Source: Victivallales bacterium (GTDB lineage Bacteria; Verrucomicrobiota; Lentisphaeria; Oligosphaerales; Oligosphaeraceae). Taken from it: a stretch of DNA of 9,611 bases. The translations under genes and the position numbers were made by a program. The notes under the pieces were generated by a model. That model was not told the DNA's origin, searched no databases, and saw nothing but the letters and a program-made list of their open reading frames with translations. The first letter of the stretch is position 1. Every line of letters begins with the position of its first letter. The stretch covers positions 1 through 9,611 of the forward strand of contig JAFYIW010000308.1 of the NCBI GenBank assembly GCA_017538465.1, written 5' to 3'. Of this stretch, positions 1 through 6,794 are shown in pieces.

Positions 1-1
1 A

Positions 2-22
2 CCTCTCACCTCTAACCTCTTA
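2..22 (+). repeat. CCTCTAA-type heptad array abutting a start codon
   Basis: Three consecutive 7-base units are visible: CCTCTCA at 2, CCTCTAA at 9 and CCTCTTA at 16. The last base of the third unit is the A of the ATG at 22. The array may extend left beyond the window. The same unit recurs upstream of the GH20 gene. No purine-rich Shine-Dalgarno lies between the array and the ATG. Function unknown; it resembles short heptanucleotide tandem repeats known from some cyanobacteria (STRR) in size but not necessarily in origin. Confidence 0.8.
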
Positions 23-762
23 TGATCCGCGTAACCATCTGGAATGAAAATGTTCACGAAACCGACCAAAACGAGGTTGGCGAGGAATGTCGCAAGTGGT
101 ACCCAGAAGGAATCCATACTGCTTTGAAGAACAACCTGGCCGCACCGGATCTGGAGATCCGCACCGCCTACTTGGCCCAGCCTGCTCAAGGTCTGCCAGA
201 TGAATTGCTCAACTCCACGGACGTGCTCCTGTGGTGGGGACACTGCGCTCACGGCGAGGTCGAGGATGCGTTGGTCTCTCGCATTCAGGACCGCGTTCTG
301 GGCGGCATGGGACTCATTGTGCTGCATTCCGGTCACAAATCCAAAATCTTCCAGCGGATGCTGGGGACCTCCTGCCGTCTGGTCTGGCGCGACATCGCGG
401 AGCGCGAACGAGTCTGGACGGTTGATCCCGGCCATCCGATTGCCCAGGGGATTCCTTCTTCCTTCCCTATCGAGCACACGGAAATGTACGGCGAGCCCTT
501 TGGGATTCCAGACGACGGGAAAATCGTCTTCCTGTCGTGGTACCAGGGAGGCAATGTCTTCCGTTCTGGCGTATGCTTCCAGCGCGACCGCGGCAAAATC
601 TTCTACTTTGCTCCAGGCCACGAGACCTTCCCGATTTACCACAATACTAACGTGGTCAGAATCCTCGCCAACGCCATCCGCTGGGCGGCGCCGATTGCCC
701 CCGTCCGAGACGACGCTCAGAACTGCTCTCATGAGTGCGACCCCATCGAACCCATTGCATAG
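22..762 (+). CDS. thuA: ThuA-family trehalose-utilization-like protein
   Basis: 246 residues with a class I glutamine-amidotransferase-like fold typical of ThuA. It matches the family along its length: WNENVHE near residue 7, YPEGIH near 27, TDVLLWWGH near 66, GMGLIVLHSGHKSKIF from about 95 (H102 and H105), EMYGEPFGIP, FRSGVCFQR and GKIFYFAPGHETFPIYH. In rhizobia ThuA works with the dehydrogenase ThuB in catabolism of trehalose and related disaccharides through 3-keto sugars. That role is family knowledge, and no thuB or sugar transporter is visible here, so the substrate is open. The start is the ATG at the end of a heptad repeat, and the IRVTIWNE N-terminus fits the family start. No SD is visible. 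The last ~20 residues after RWAAPIAP are an unconserved tail. Its stop lies 11 bases before ribBA, so co-transcription is possible. Confidence 0.9.
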   Translation: MIRVTIWNENVHETDQNEVGEECRKWYPEGIHTALKNNLAAPDLEIRTAYLAQPAQGLPDELLNSTDVLLWWGHCAHGEVEDALVSRIQDRVLGGMGLIVLHSGHKSKIFQRMLGTSCRLVWRDIAERERVWTVDPGHPIAQGIPSSFPIEHTEMYGEPFGIPDDGKIVFLSWYQGGNVFRSGVCFQRDRGKIFYFAPGHETFPIYHNTNVVRILANAIRWAAPIAPVRDDAQNCSHECDPIEPIA

Positions 763-773
763 TTCCGACATTC

Positions 774-1970
774 ATGGCCTCTTTTTTCAACACCATTGAA
801 GAATTGGTTCAGGATCTCGCCGACGGCAAGATGATCATCCTGACCGATGACGAGAATCGAGAGAACGAAGGTGACATCGTGGTGGCGGGCGAACTCATCA
901 CCCCGGAAATTGTCAATTTCATGGTCACCCATGCCCGTGGATTGGTCTGCTGCCCCATCACGCGGGAACGGGCGTTGGAAATTGGCATCAGCGAGATGAC
1001 GCACAACACCGACCCGTTGGGAACCAACTTCACCGTCTCCGTGGATGCGGTCGAGGGAACCACCACCGGCATTTCCGCCTTTGACCGCGCCGCCACCGTC
1101 CGTGCGCTGGCCGACCCGACCAAACTGGGCACTGCCTTCCATCAGCCAGGTCACATGTTCCCCCTGATTGCACGACCCGGAGGAGTTCTGGTACGCACTG
1201 GTCATACGGAAGGCTCCCTGGACCTCCTGCGCATTGCGGGACTCACGCCTTGCGCAGCCATCTGCGAAATCATGAATCCCGATGGAAGCATGGCCCGCGT
1301 TCCCCAGCTCATCGAATTTGCCAAAGAACACGGCCTCAAATTCGGATGCATCGCCGACCTCATCAAGTATCGCCGCCGCACGGAGCGGGAAGTCGAGCGA
1401 GTGGAGACCGTCCGCCTCCCCACCGAATATGGCGAATTTGAGTTGCATTGTTTCCGTGCCAAAAGCACCGGGCAGGAGCATCTGGCCCTGGTCCACGGAG
1501 ATGTAGCAGGCAAAGAGGGCGTGCTTTGCCGTGTCCACAGCGAATGTCTCACCGGCGATGTCTTTCATTCCCATCGATGCGACTGCGGCGAGCAGTTGGC
1601 CACCGCTTTGAAACGCATCGCCGCCGCCGAATGCGGCGTACTCGTCTATATGCGTCAAGAAGGACGCGGCATCGGCCTGGCCAACAAACTTCACGCCTAC
1701 CATCTGCAGGAACGCGGACTGGACACCGTGGACGCCAACACCCGCCTGGGGTTTGCGCCAGACCTTCGCGAATACGGCCTGGGCGCGGAAATCCTCCTGA
1801 ATCTCGGCATCAAATCCATTCGGCTGCTCACCAACAACCCAAAGAAACTCGTTGGACTGGATGGCTATGGACTGAAAATCACAGGACGCGAGCCCATTGT
1901 CATCCCTCCCACTGCGGATGACCGTCAGTACCTGGAAACCAAGCGTGACCGCATGAATCATCTTCTTTAA
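774..1970 (+). CDS. ribBA: Bifunctional DHBP synthase / GTP cyclohydrolase II
   Basis: 398 residues. It carries out two first-committed reactions of riboflavin synthesis: ribulose 5-phosphate to 3,4-dihydroxy-2-butanone 4-phosphate, and ring opening of GTP. The N-terminal RibB domain (about 6-203) keeps the acidic metal/substrate motif DDENRENEGD at 25-34, the FMVTHARGLVCC segment, DAVEGTTTGISAFDRA and RTGHTEGSLDL. The C-terminal RibA domain (about 212-377) keeps the zinc ligands C258, C269 and C271 in CLTGDVF..RCDCG, then RQEGRGIGLANK, DTVDAN, REYGLGAEIL and NNPKK. Both halves look catalytically intact. I chose ATG 774 because homologues begin near FxTIEELVxDLxxGK; an in-frame GTG at 735 would add 13 residues inside the upstream gene. 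No clear SD precedes 774, so coupling to the upstream gene is possible. ribH follows 30 bases later. No FMN riboswitch is recognisable upstream. Confidence 0.97.
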   Translation: MASFFNTIEELVQDLADGKMIILTDDENRENEGDIVVAGELITPEIVNFMVTHARGLVCCPITRERALEIGISEMTHNTDPLGTNFTVSVDAVEGTTTGISAFDRAATVRALADPTKLGTAFHQPGHMFPLIARPGGVLVRTGHTEGSLDLLRIAGLTPCAAICEIMNPDGSMARVPQLIEFAKEHGLKFGCIADLIKYRRRTEREVERVETVRLPTEYGEFELHCFRAKSTGQEHLALVHGDVAGKEGVLCRVHSECLTGDVFHSHRCDCGEQLATALKRIAAAECGVLVYMRQEGRGIGLANKLHAYHLQERGLDTVDANTRLGFAPDLREYGLGAEILLNLGIKSIRLLTNNPKKLVGLDGYGLKITGREPIVIPPTADDRQYLETKRDRMNHLL

Positions 1971-2000
1971 ATACCCACCCAACACATCAGGAGAAATCCT

Positions 2001-2492
2001 ATGACTCAAGAACTCAAAGTCCTCGAAGGCGCAATGAACGGCAATGGTCTGAGAATCGGCATTGTCTGCGCCCGTTTCAACAGCATTTTTGTCGAACAAC
2101 TCCTGGCTGGTGCGAAAGACGCCCTGCTGCGGCACGGCGTGGCCGCCAAAGACATCACGGTGGCCTGGGTGCCAGGCTCCTTCGAGACCCCGCTGGTGAT
2201 TCAGCGGATGGCCGCCACTGGCAAATTCGATGCGCTGATTGGCCTCGGCGTCGTCATCCAGGGCGCCACCCAGCATGCCCAGATGATCAACGCCGAGGTC
2301 TCCAAGGCCTTCTCGCAGATCAGTCTAGCCTACAATCTGCCGGTGGTGTACGGTGTGGTCACCACGGAGAACATCGAGCAGGCCATTGAACGTTCCGGAA
2401 GCAAGGCGGGAAACCGCGGTGCCGCAGCGGCGGCGACCGCCATCGAGATGGCCAATCTGCTTCGCCAATTACCGATTCAGTCCCGAAAATAG
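2001..2492 (+). CDS. ribH: 6,7-dimethyl-8-ribityllumazine synthase
   Basis: 163 residues, close to the usual length. It condenses the RibB product with 5-amino-6-ribitylaminouracil to give lumazine, the penultimate step to riboflavin, and normally assembles into pentamers or icosahedral shells. Visible motifs are ARFNS at 24-28, WVPGSFETP at 56-64, FDALIGLGVVIQGATQH at 76-92 with the catalytic-type His at 92, PVVYGVVTTENIEQAIER, and GSKAGNRGAAAAATAIEM for phosphate contact and packing. After H92 the usual aromatic-rich HF/HY(D/E)YV stretch reads HAQMIN, a variant that may alter the substrate pocket edge. A good SD, AGGAGA at 1989-1994, sits 6 bases before the ATG. It lies between ribBA and nusB, a linkage seen in many bacteria (ribH-nusB). 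The ribD and riboflavin synthase genes are not in the window. Confidence 0.96.
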   Translation: MTQELKVLEGAMNGNGLRIGIVCARFNSIFVEQLLAGAKDALLRHGVAAKDITVAWVPGSFETPLVIQRMAATGKFDALIGLGVVIQGATQHAQMINAEVSKAFSQISLAYNLPVVYGVVTTENIEQAIERSGSKAGNRGAAAAATAIEMANLLRQLPIQSRK

Positions 2493-2504
2493 GGGAGTTG
2501 CCAA

Positions 2505-3323
2505 ATGACGTCCGAATTGGGCTCGCCTTCACCGTCTTCGCCGCATGTGCCATCAGTCGCGGGACAGGTCTTCAAGGCTCAGCGCATGGCCAGTCGACGA
2601 TTGGCCATGCAGTATCTTTTCGCCCTGGATTCCCAGGAGACCGCGCGGCAGTTCCTGGAGCAGGAACTGGCGAGTTATCCTTCCCGTATCGAAGAGGCCA
2701 AACTCAATCAGGTGCGGCAGGCCTCTATGGCGCCGTCCTTGGATGAAAACGGAGACCCAATTCCCATCGTGCAGCCAACGGAATTGCTCACCGACCAATT
2801 ACGGGAACAAGAAGAGGCACTGCGCATCCTCCTAGAAGGGCAGCATCCTCTGACTGGCCTGCCAGAACAGGAGGAACAGGAGAATTTCTTTGTCCTCGCC
2901 GAGGAATTCTGGCCTGAGGGAATGCACCCCTCTGAAGAGGCGGCGCCACTGCCAGAGCTTTCCCGCAATGCCAATCACCGCATCCTCCGCAAAGGCTGGA
3001 GCCGTGCCCGCAGACTGGTGGAGTATGCCTTGCGGCATCGCGATGAAATCGACCGTCTGGTGGCCAAGGCGGCCGACAATTGGCGCCTAGACCGCATGAG
3101 CCGGGTGGACCGCAATATCCTCCGCATCGCCACTGCTGAACTCGGACAGGACCCTGCCGTCAGTCCCGCCATTGTCATCAACGAGGCCATTGAGCTGGCA
3201 AAGACCTACGGCCAGAAGGATTCCTGGCGCTTTGTCAACGGCGTCCTGGACCGCATTCGCAAGGAGCTGGCCAAGCAACCCCTCACGTTCGACGGAACCG
3301 GCGACGCCCCGCCTTCCCCATAA
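2505..3323 (+). CDS. nusB: NusB transcription antitermination factor with long acidic insertion
   Basis: 272 residues, far longer than the usual 130-160. NusB binds boxA RNA with NusE (S10) and promotes antitermination on rRNA operons. The first NusB helix is AQRMASRRLAMQYLFAL (25-41). The C-terminal half, about 155-262, is typical: ARRLVEYALRHRDEIDRLV, WRLDRMSRVDRNILRIATAEL, VINEAIELAKTYGQKDSWRFVNGVLDRIRKEL. Between them lies a roughly 100-residue, Glu/Gln-rich segment (about 50-153) with little similarity to standard NusB, seemingly an insertion within the helical bundle. A further 20-residue Ser/Pro-rich N-terminal extension precedes the domain. The ATG at 2505 is supported by GGGGAG at 2492-2497, which overlaps the ribH stop region; the gap to ribH is 12 bases. 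No frameshift is seen. Identity is sure; the role of the insert is unknown. Confidence 0.93.
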   Translation: MTSELGSPSPSSPHVPSVAGQVFKAQRMASRRLAMQYLFALDSQETARQFLEQELASYPSRIEEAKLNQVRQASMAPSLDENGDPIPIVQPTELLTDQLREQEEALRILLEGQHPLTGLPEQEEQENFFVLAEEFWPEGMHPSEEAAPLPELSRNANHRILRKGWSRARRLVEYALRHRDEIDRLVAKAADNWRLDRMSRVDRNILRIATAELGQDPAVSPAIVINEAIELAKTYGQKDSWRFVNGVLDRIRKELAKQPLTFDGTGDAPPSP

Positions 3324-3364
3324 CTCCATCTTGAATCTCTCCACTGCTTTATCATCATACCCCC

Positions 3365-4303
3365 ATGTCTCTTTTCAGTTTTTTCAAGAAAGGCCTGGAG
3401 AAGACCGCCACCTCCATCAAGCGCACCATCAGCGGGCTCTTCACAGGCACGAAGGCCTGGAACGAGGAGACCTATGCCAAACTCGAGCAGGCACTCATCG
3501 CCACCGACCTGGGACCAACCGTGACCACCGCCCTGCTCGCTGACCTCAAGGACCGCTACAGCCGCGGACGCATCGCCACGGACGCTGACATCATCGCCGC
3601 CTGCTCAGAAAACATCCTCGCAATTCTCAATACTCCGCCGGCACCACCCATCAACCTCAATCCCGATGGACCAACGGTCATTCTGATGGTCGGGGTCAAC
3701 GGCAGTGGCAAGACGACCTCCATCGCCAAGCTGGCGCACTCCTTCCTGCAGGAAGACAAGAAGGTCGTGCTGGGGGCCGGTGACACTTTCCGTGCCGCGG
3801 GAGCCACCCAGATGCAGATCTGGGCGCAGCGACTCGGATGCCCAGTGGTCGAAGGGAAACTCGGCGGGGACTCGGCGGCTGTCGCCTTCGACGCCATCAA
3901 GGCCGGCATTGCACGCAAAGCGGACTACGTGCTCATCGACACGGCGGGACGCCAGCACACCCGTGGCGACCTGATGGCCGAGCTGGAGAAGGTCAAACGC
4001 ATCATCGGCAAGGCTCTCCCCACTGCTCCTCATGAAATTTGGCTGACGGTGGATGCCTCCATTGGTTCCAATGCCCTAACCCAGGCCAGGGAATTCGGCA
4101 AGCTCTTCCCCATCACGGGACTGGTGCTCACCAAACTGGACGGGACAGGACGAGGCGGCATTGTAGTGGCCATCAAACAGGAACTCGGCTATCCAGTGCG
4201 TTATGTCGGCCTGGGAGAAACCATTGACGCCCTCCAGCCGTTCAACGCGGCAGATTTCACGAAGGCTCTTTTCGCTCCTGGAGAAGAATCGGACAAGTAC
4301 TGA
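3365..4303 (+). CDS. ftsY: Signal recognition particle receptor FtsY
   Basis: 312 residues. FtsY is the SRP-type GTPase that docks ribosome-SRP complexes at the inner membrane for co-translational insertion. It is a short NG-type FtsY without the long acidic A domain of E. coli; the N-terminus MSLFSFFKKGLEK can form an amphipathic membrane-targeting helix. The N domain spans about 10-85. The G domain carries GVNGSGKTTSIAKLA (P-loop, K116), the GAGDTFRAAGATQMQIWA insertion-box motif, DTAGRQHTRGDLMAEL, TKLDGTGRGG and GLGETIDALQPF. Two usually constant spots differ: the TGQNA motif reads IGSNA, and TAKGG reads TGRGG. The ATG at 3365 fits the family start but lacks an SD (the leader is CCC-rich). 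The gap to nusB is 41 bases and to the next gene 19 bases. Confidence 0.96.
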   Translation: MSLFSFFKKGLEKTATSIKRTISGLFTGTKAWNEETYAKLEQALIATDLGPTVTTALLADLKDRYSRGRIATDADIIAACSENILAILNTPPAPPINLNPDGPTVILMVGVNGSGKTTSIAKLAHSFLQEDKKVVLGAGDTFRAAGATQMQIWAQRLGCPVVEGKLGGDSAAVAFDAIKAGIARKADYVLIDTAGRQHTRGDLMAELEKVKRIIGKALPTAPHEIWLTVDASIGSNALTQAREFGKLFPITGLVLTKLDGTGRGGIVVAIKQELGYPVRYVGLGETIDALQPFNAADFTKALFAPGEESDKY

Positions 4304-4322
4304 AACTTTTTATCCCTATAAA

Positions 4323-5300
4323 ATGCTTAACGATAACATTGCTGAATTGGAGGCGCAACTGGCCGCCAACGAAATCGCCTGCCCGCACTGCCATGCCGTC
4401 TATCTGCGGGATGGCCTAGAGCCATTGACGACCGTGACCTGCCAATCCTGTGGGAAGCCATTTCTGGTGGGCATGATGGTCGGCCGATATTACCTCCAGG
4501 AACTCGCGGCACGGTCAAAATTCTACAGCACCTATTTGGCGCTGGCGAATCAGGATGGCGACGCCTTTCCCGTGGAGGTGAAACTAATCGCGACGGCCTC
4601 GCAGACGCATCCTTCGCAGATCAAGGCGCTGTGGAACGAGGCTCAAGTGGGCGGCCTGCTCAACGACACCGATTTTGTCTCCGGATGTCTGGACCATGGC
4701 GTCTCCAATGGCTACTACTACATCGTCCGGCCATACGTCGAGGGAGAACGGCTGGACCAGCATATCGCCCGATGCGGAAAACTGCCCGTCGAGCATGCCA
4801 TAAAACTCGCGCTGCATCTGCTGGCGGCCTTGCAGCATATTTACCGGACCGGCTTCCTCTATCGGAATCTCCAGCCAGCCAATGTCCTGATCAATCCATT
4901 CGGCTATGCGGTGCTATATGATTTAGGACAATGCCGTCCCGTCAACGAGGCGAAAGCCCCCGAAACGTCACCGCAATCCGAGACGCCAGTGAGTTTTCAC
5001 GCGCCGGAGCGTCTACTGCACCAAGGGGAAACCCTCGCCAGCGAACTGTATTCCCTGGGCATGGTCTTGTATTATGCGCTGACTGGGCACCCTTACTTCT
5101 CCGACGAGGAGTTCGCCGATTTGCTGGCACGGCGTTTCGCCGGAACTCGTCCCTCTAGCGGACGTTTCACCGAATTGCCGGCCTCGCTTGCCATCCTTTT
5201 GGACACCATGCTGCGCTTCAATTCCGCCGAGCGGCCGCAGGAGTGTGCCGACGTCGTTGATTCCCTGAAGGCAATCCTCATGGAACTGGAGGAGGACTAG
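4323..5300 (+). CDS. Zinc-ribbon plus protein-kinase-like protein, probable pseudokinase
   Basis: 325 residues. The N-terminus has two CxxC pairs (C20/C23 and C40/C43), a zinc-ribbon pattern. From about residue 54 a bacterial Ser/Thr-kinase (Hanks-type) fold follows: VEVK with Lys87, an alpha-C-like Glu106 in WNEA, a hinge near YIVRPYVEGERLDQHI, a catalytic-loop equivalent LYRNLQPANVLIN, D200-LG in place of DFG, an APE motif at 227-229 and SELYSLGMVLYYALTG. The HRD aspartate is Asn182 (codon AAT at 4866), the glycine-rich loop is lost (LQELAARSKF), and the subdomain IX Asp is Glu241. ATP- and metal-binding residues remain, so it may bind nucleotide but is unlikely to phosphorylate by the standard mechanism. 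No membrane segment is seen. ATG 4323 is chosen because earlier in-frame starts lie within ftsY; no SD is apparent. It ends in a 1-base overlap with tgt. Partner and role unknown. Confidence 0.85.
   Translation: MLNDNIAELEAQLAANEIACPHCHAVYLRDGLEPLTTVTCQSCGKPFLVGMMVGRYYLQELAARSKFYSTYLALANQDGDAFPVEVKLIATASQTHPSQIKALWNEAQVGGLLNDTDFVSGCLDHGVSNGYYYIVRPYVEGERLDQHIARCGKLPVEHAIKLALHLLAALQHIYRTGFLYRNLQPANVLINPFGYAVLYDLGQCRPVNEAKAPETSPQSETPVSFHAPERLLHQGETLASELYSLGMVLYYALTGHPYFSDEEFADLLARRFAGTRPSSGRFTELPASLAILLDTMLRFNSAERPQECADVVDSLKAILMELEED
5288..5296 (+). promoter_or_regulatory. Strong Shine-Dalgarno deciding the GTG start of tgt
   Basis: GGAGGAGGA lies within the last codons of the kinase-like gene, ending 3 bases before the GTG at 5300. 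It offers two registers for 16S pairing, at spacings of roughly 4 and 7 bases, and supports GTG as the tgt start and tight translational coupling. Confidence 0.75.
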
Positions 5301-6412
5301 TGGCCGAATGCTTTGAAATCCTCGCCAAAGATTCCACCAGCCGGGCTCGACGCGGACGCCTCCACACCGCGCATGGCGTCGTGGAGACGCCGGTCTTCAT
5401 GCCAGTCGGCACGCAAGGCACTGTAAAGGCAATGGCCAATGCCGAACTGGAGGAACTAGGCGCCCAAATCATTCTAGGCAACACCTATCATCTGAATTTG
5501 CGGCCTGGCATGGACTTGATGGCAAAAGCCGGCGGACTGCATCGCTTTATGAATTGGCAGAGGGCCATCCTGACCGACTCCGGCGGCTTTCAGGTCTTTT
5601 CGCTGGCAAAACTCCGCAAGCTCACTTCCGATGGAGTGAAATTCCAGTCACATATCGACGGCAGCACGCTCTTCCTTGGCCCGCGTGAGTCCATGGCCAT
5701 CCAAAAGACCATCGGCTCCGACATCGCGATGTGCTTTGATGAATGCACGCCTTGGCCCGCCACCCATGAACAGGCTGAAAAATCCCTTGAACTAACCCTG
5801 CGTTGGGCGACGATGTGCAGGGAGCAGCCCAGAGCCGAGGGGCAACTCGTCTTCGGCATCGTGCAAGGCTCTATTTATAGGGATTTACGGGAACGCTCTG
5901 TAAGGGAACTGGAGAAACTGGATTTTGACGGGATGGCGGTCGGCGGCGTCTCCGTCGGCGAATCCGAACAACAGATGGTGGACGTACTGGACTATTGCGC
6001 GCCAGTGCTTCCCCCCGCCAAACCGCATTATCTGATGGGCGTGGGAACTCCACGCCAGATCATTCTAGGCATCCTTCGTGGCATTGACATGTTCGACTGC
6101 GTGCTGCCCACCCGCATGGGACGCAATGGTTCCGCCTATACGCCGACAGGGACGATTCCCATCAAGGCGGCGCGCTACAAGGAGGACTTTTCGCCAATTC
6201 AGGAAGGCTGTGCCTGCTATGCCTGCCGCCATCACACCCGCGCGTATATCCGCCATCTGCTCCACGTGGGCGAAATCCTCGGCGCGCGTCTGATGACCAT
6301 CCACAATCTGCATTTTTTCCTCCAGCTGGTCAAAGAGGCGCGACGTCAACTGGAGCAGGGAACCTTCGCCACTTTTGCCCAAGACGTCCTCAATGCCTAT
6401 CCTGAGGCCTAA
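5300..6412 (+). CDS. tgt: Queuine/preQ1 tRNA-ribosyltransferase
   Basis: 370 residues, near the 375 of E. coli. It exchanges guanine-34 of Asp, Asn, His and Tyr tRNAs for preQ1 (or queuine in salvage organisms) in queuosine synthesis. Visible features: TPVFMPVGTQGTVKAM near the N-terminus, TDSGGFQVFSLA with D93, DIAMCFDECTPWP, FGIVQGS, GGVSVGE, YLMGVGTP and GIDMFDCVLPTRMGRNG with the nucleophile D266. The zinc site is C304, C306, C309 and H335. All key residues are intact. The start is GTG, whose first base is the last base of the previous TAG; the family N-terminus (F-E-I-L-A) and the strong SD support it. It ends TAATAA. It is the last gene of the operon-like block, but no clear hairpin terminator follows. 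Whether the substrate is preQ1 or salvaged queuine cannot be told here. Confidence 0.97.
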   Translation: MAECFEILAKDSTSRARRGRLHTAHGVVETPVFMPVGTQGTVKAMANAELEELGAQIILGNTYHLNLRPGMDLMAKAGGLHRFMNWQRAILTDSGGFQVFSLAKLRKLTSDGVKFQSHIDGSTLFLGPRESMAIQKTIGSDIAMCFDECTPWPATHEQAEKSLELTLRWATMCREQPRAEGQLVFGIVQGSIYRDLRERSVRELEKLDFDGMAVGGVSVGESEQQMVDVLDYCAPVLPPAKPHYLMGVGTPRQIILGILRGIDMFDCVLPTRMGRNGSAYTPTGTIPIKAARYKEDFSPIQEGCACYACRHHTRAYIRHLLHVGEILGARLMTIHNLHFFLQLVKEARRQLEQGTFATFAQDVLNAYPEA

Positions 6413-6467
6413 TAACCAAGTGGCAAAGACGTTTTTCAAGAAAATCTAAAAAAAAGTGCCGCACGCA

Positions 6468-6496
6468 TGGAAAAAGCACCAATCGGTTCGTATATT
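6468..6496 (+). promoter_or_regulatory. Candidate sigma70-type promoter for the small His-rich gene
   Basis: TGGAAA at 6468 (4 of 6 to TTGACA) and TATATT at 6491 (5 of 6 to TATAAT) are separated by 17 bases in an otherwise non-coding, AT-rich stretch of the 140-base gap after tgt. A start near 6503 would give a leader of about 50 bases carrying the AGGAGA SD. This is pattern matching by eye; other starts are possible. Confidence 0.4.
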
Positions 6497-6552
6497 AGAT
6501 AGACAGACATCTTCAATATCTTTCCGACTCACCTCAAACCAGGAGAAACACC

Positions 6553-6738
6553 ATGAAAAAACTCTCGTTCCTCTTCGCACTGATTGCCCTGCTGGCATTT
6601 GTGCCTGCCTGCCATCATCACCATCATCACCACAGCGGTGGCAAGATTCAGACCGGACCGCGTCCAAACCCCGGTCGTCCCGGCGGACCCGGTCGTCCCG
6701 GCGGACCCGGTCGTCCCGGCGGACCGCGTCCCCGCTAA
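6553..6738 (+). CDS. Small secreted His-rich, Gly-X-Pro repeat protein, possible lipoprotein
   Basis: 61 residues. MKK plus a hydrophobic stretch (L4-V17) forms a signal peptide ending in FVPAC, an acceptable though imperfect lipobox (P at -2), with Cys20 as the possible lipidated residue. Seven consecutive His (21-27) follow directly, then SGGKIQTGPRPNP and six collagen-like triplets alternating GRP and GGP (41-58), ending RPR. The mature part is only about 42 residues, strongly basic and low in complexity. The reading frame is supported by a good SD, AGGAGA at 6541-6546 (6 bases before ATG), a candidate promoter upstream and a terminator hairpin downstream, so this looks like an independent gene rather than noise. 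The His run suggests metal binding (Ni, Zn or Cu), but that is inference and no metal transport gene is nearby. Family not recognised. Confidence 0.72.
   Translation: MKKLSFLFALIALLAFVPACHHHHHHHSGGKIQTGPRPNPGRPGGPGRPGGPGRPGGPRPR
6673..6726 (+). repeat. Three in-frame 18-base tandem repeats
   Basis: The unit GGTCGTCCCGGCGGACCC occurs at 6673 and 6691 exactly, and at 6709 with only the last base changed. Each copy encodes GRPGGP, so gain or loss of a copy would keep the frame and only alter the length of the protein tail. Confidence 0.93.
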
Positions 6739-6762
6739 TTTCAAATCTTTGACAGAAATGTC

Positions 6763-6794
6763 CGCCTCAGCCCCGGAGTTCCGGGTCTGAGGCG
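6763..6794 (+). terminator. Hairpin, likely intrinsic terminator of the small gene
   Basis: A 32-base palindrome: CGCCTCAG pairs with CTGAGGCG, and the inner CCCGG pairs with CCGGG around an AGTT loop, giving 13 pairs with one C/T mismatch. It starts 24 bases after the stop of the small gene. The 3' side continues TATTTGTG, a weak U-tract, so termination strength is uncertain. Confidence 0.7.

Noticed and set aside
735..773. Upstream GTG start adding 13 residues to RibBA
   Set aside because: The extra residues overlap the end of the thuA-like gene and do not resemble RibBA N-termini; ATG 774 fits the family start.
763..773. FMN riboswitch controlling ribBA
   Set aside because: The gap is only 11 bases and the upstream coding region shows no RFN-like conserved elements.
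729..2276. 515-codon open frame on the minus strand opposite ribBA and ribH
   Set aside because: It is the antisense shadow of two well-conserved genes with biased codons; the translation shows no recognisable domain and its length is a codon-bias effect.
4203..4322. Upstream start of the kinase-like gene inside ftsY
   Set aside because: The added 40 residues are ftsY sequence read in another frame; ATG 4323 is the first start beyond the ftsY stop.
6413..6467. Intrinsic terminator after tgt
   Set aside because: A-rich and T-rich runs are present (CTAAAAAAAAG, GTTTTTC) but I see no convincing GC stem before a T-run.
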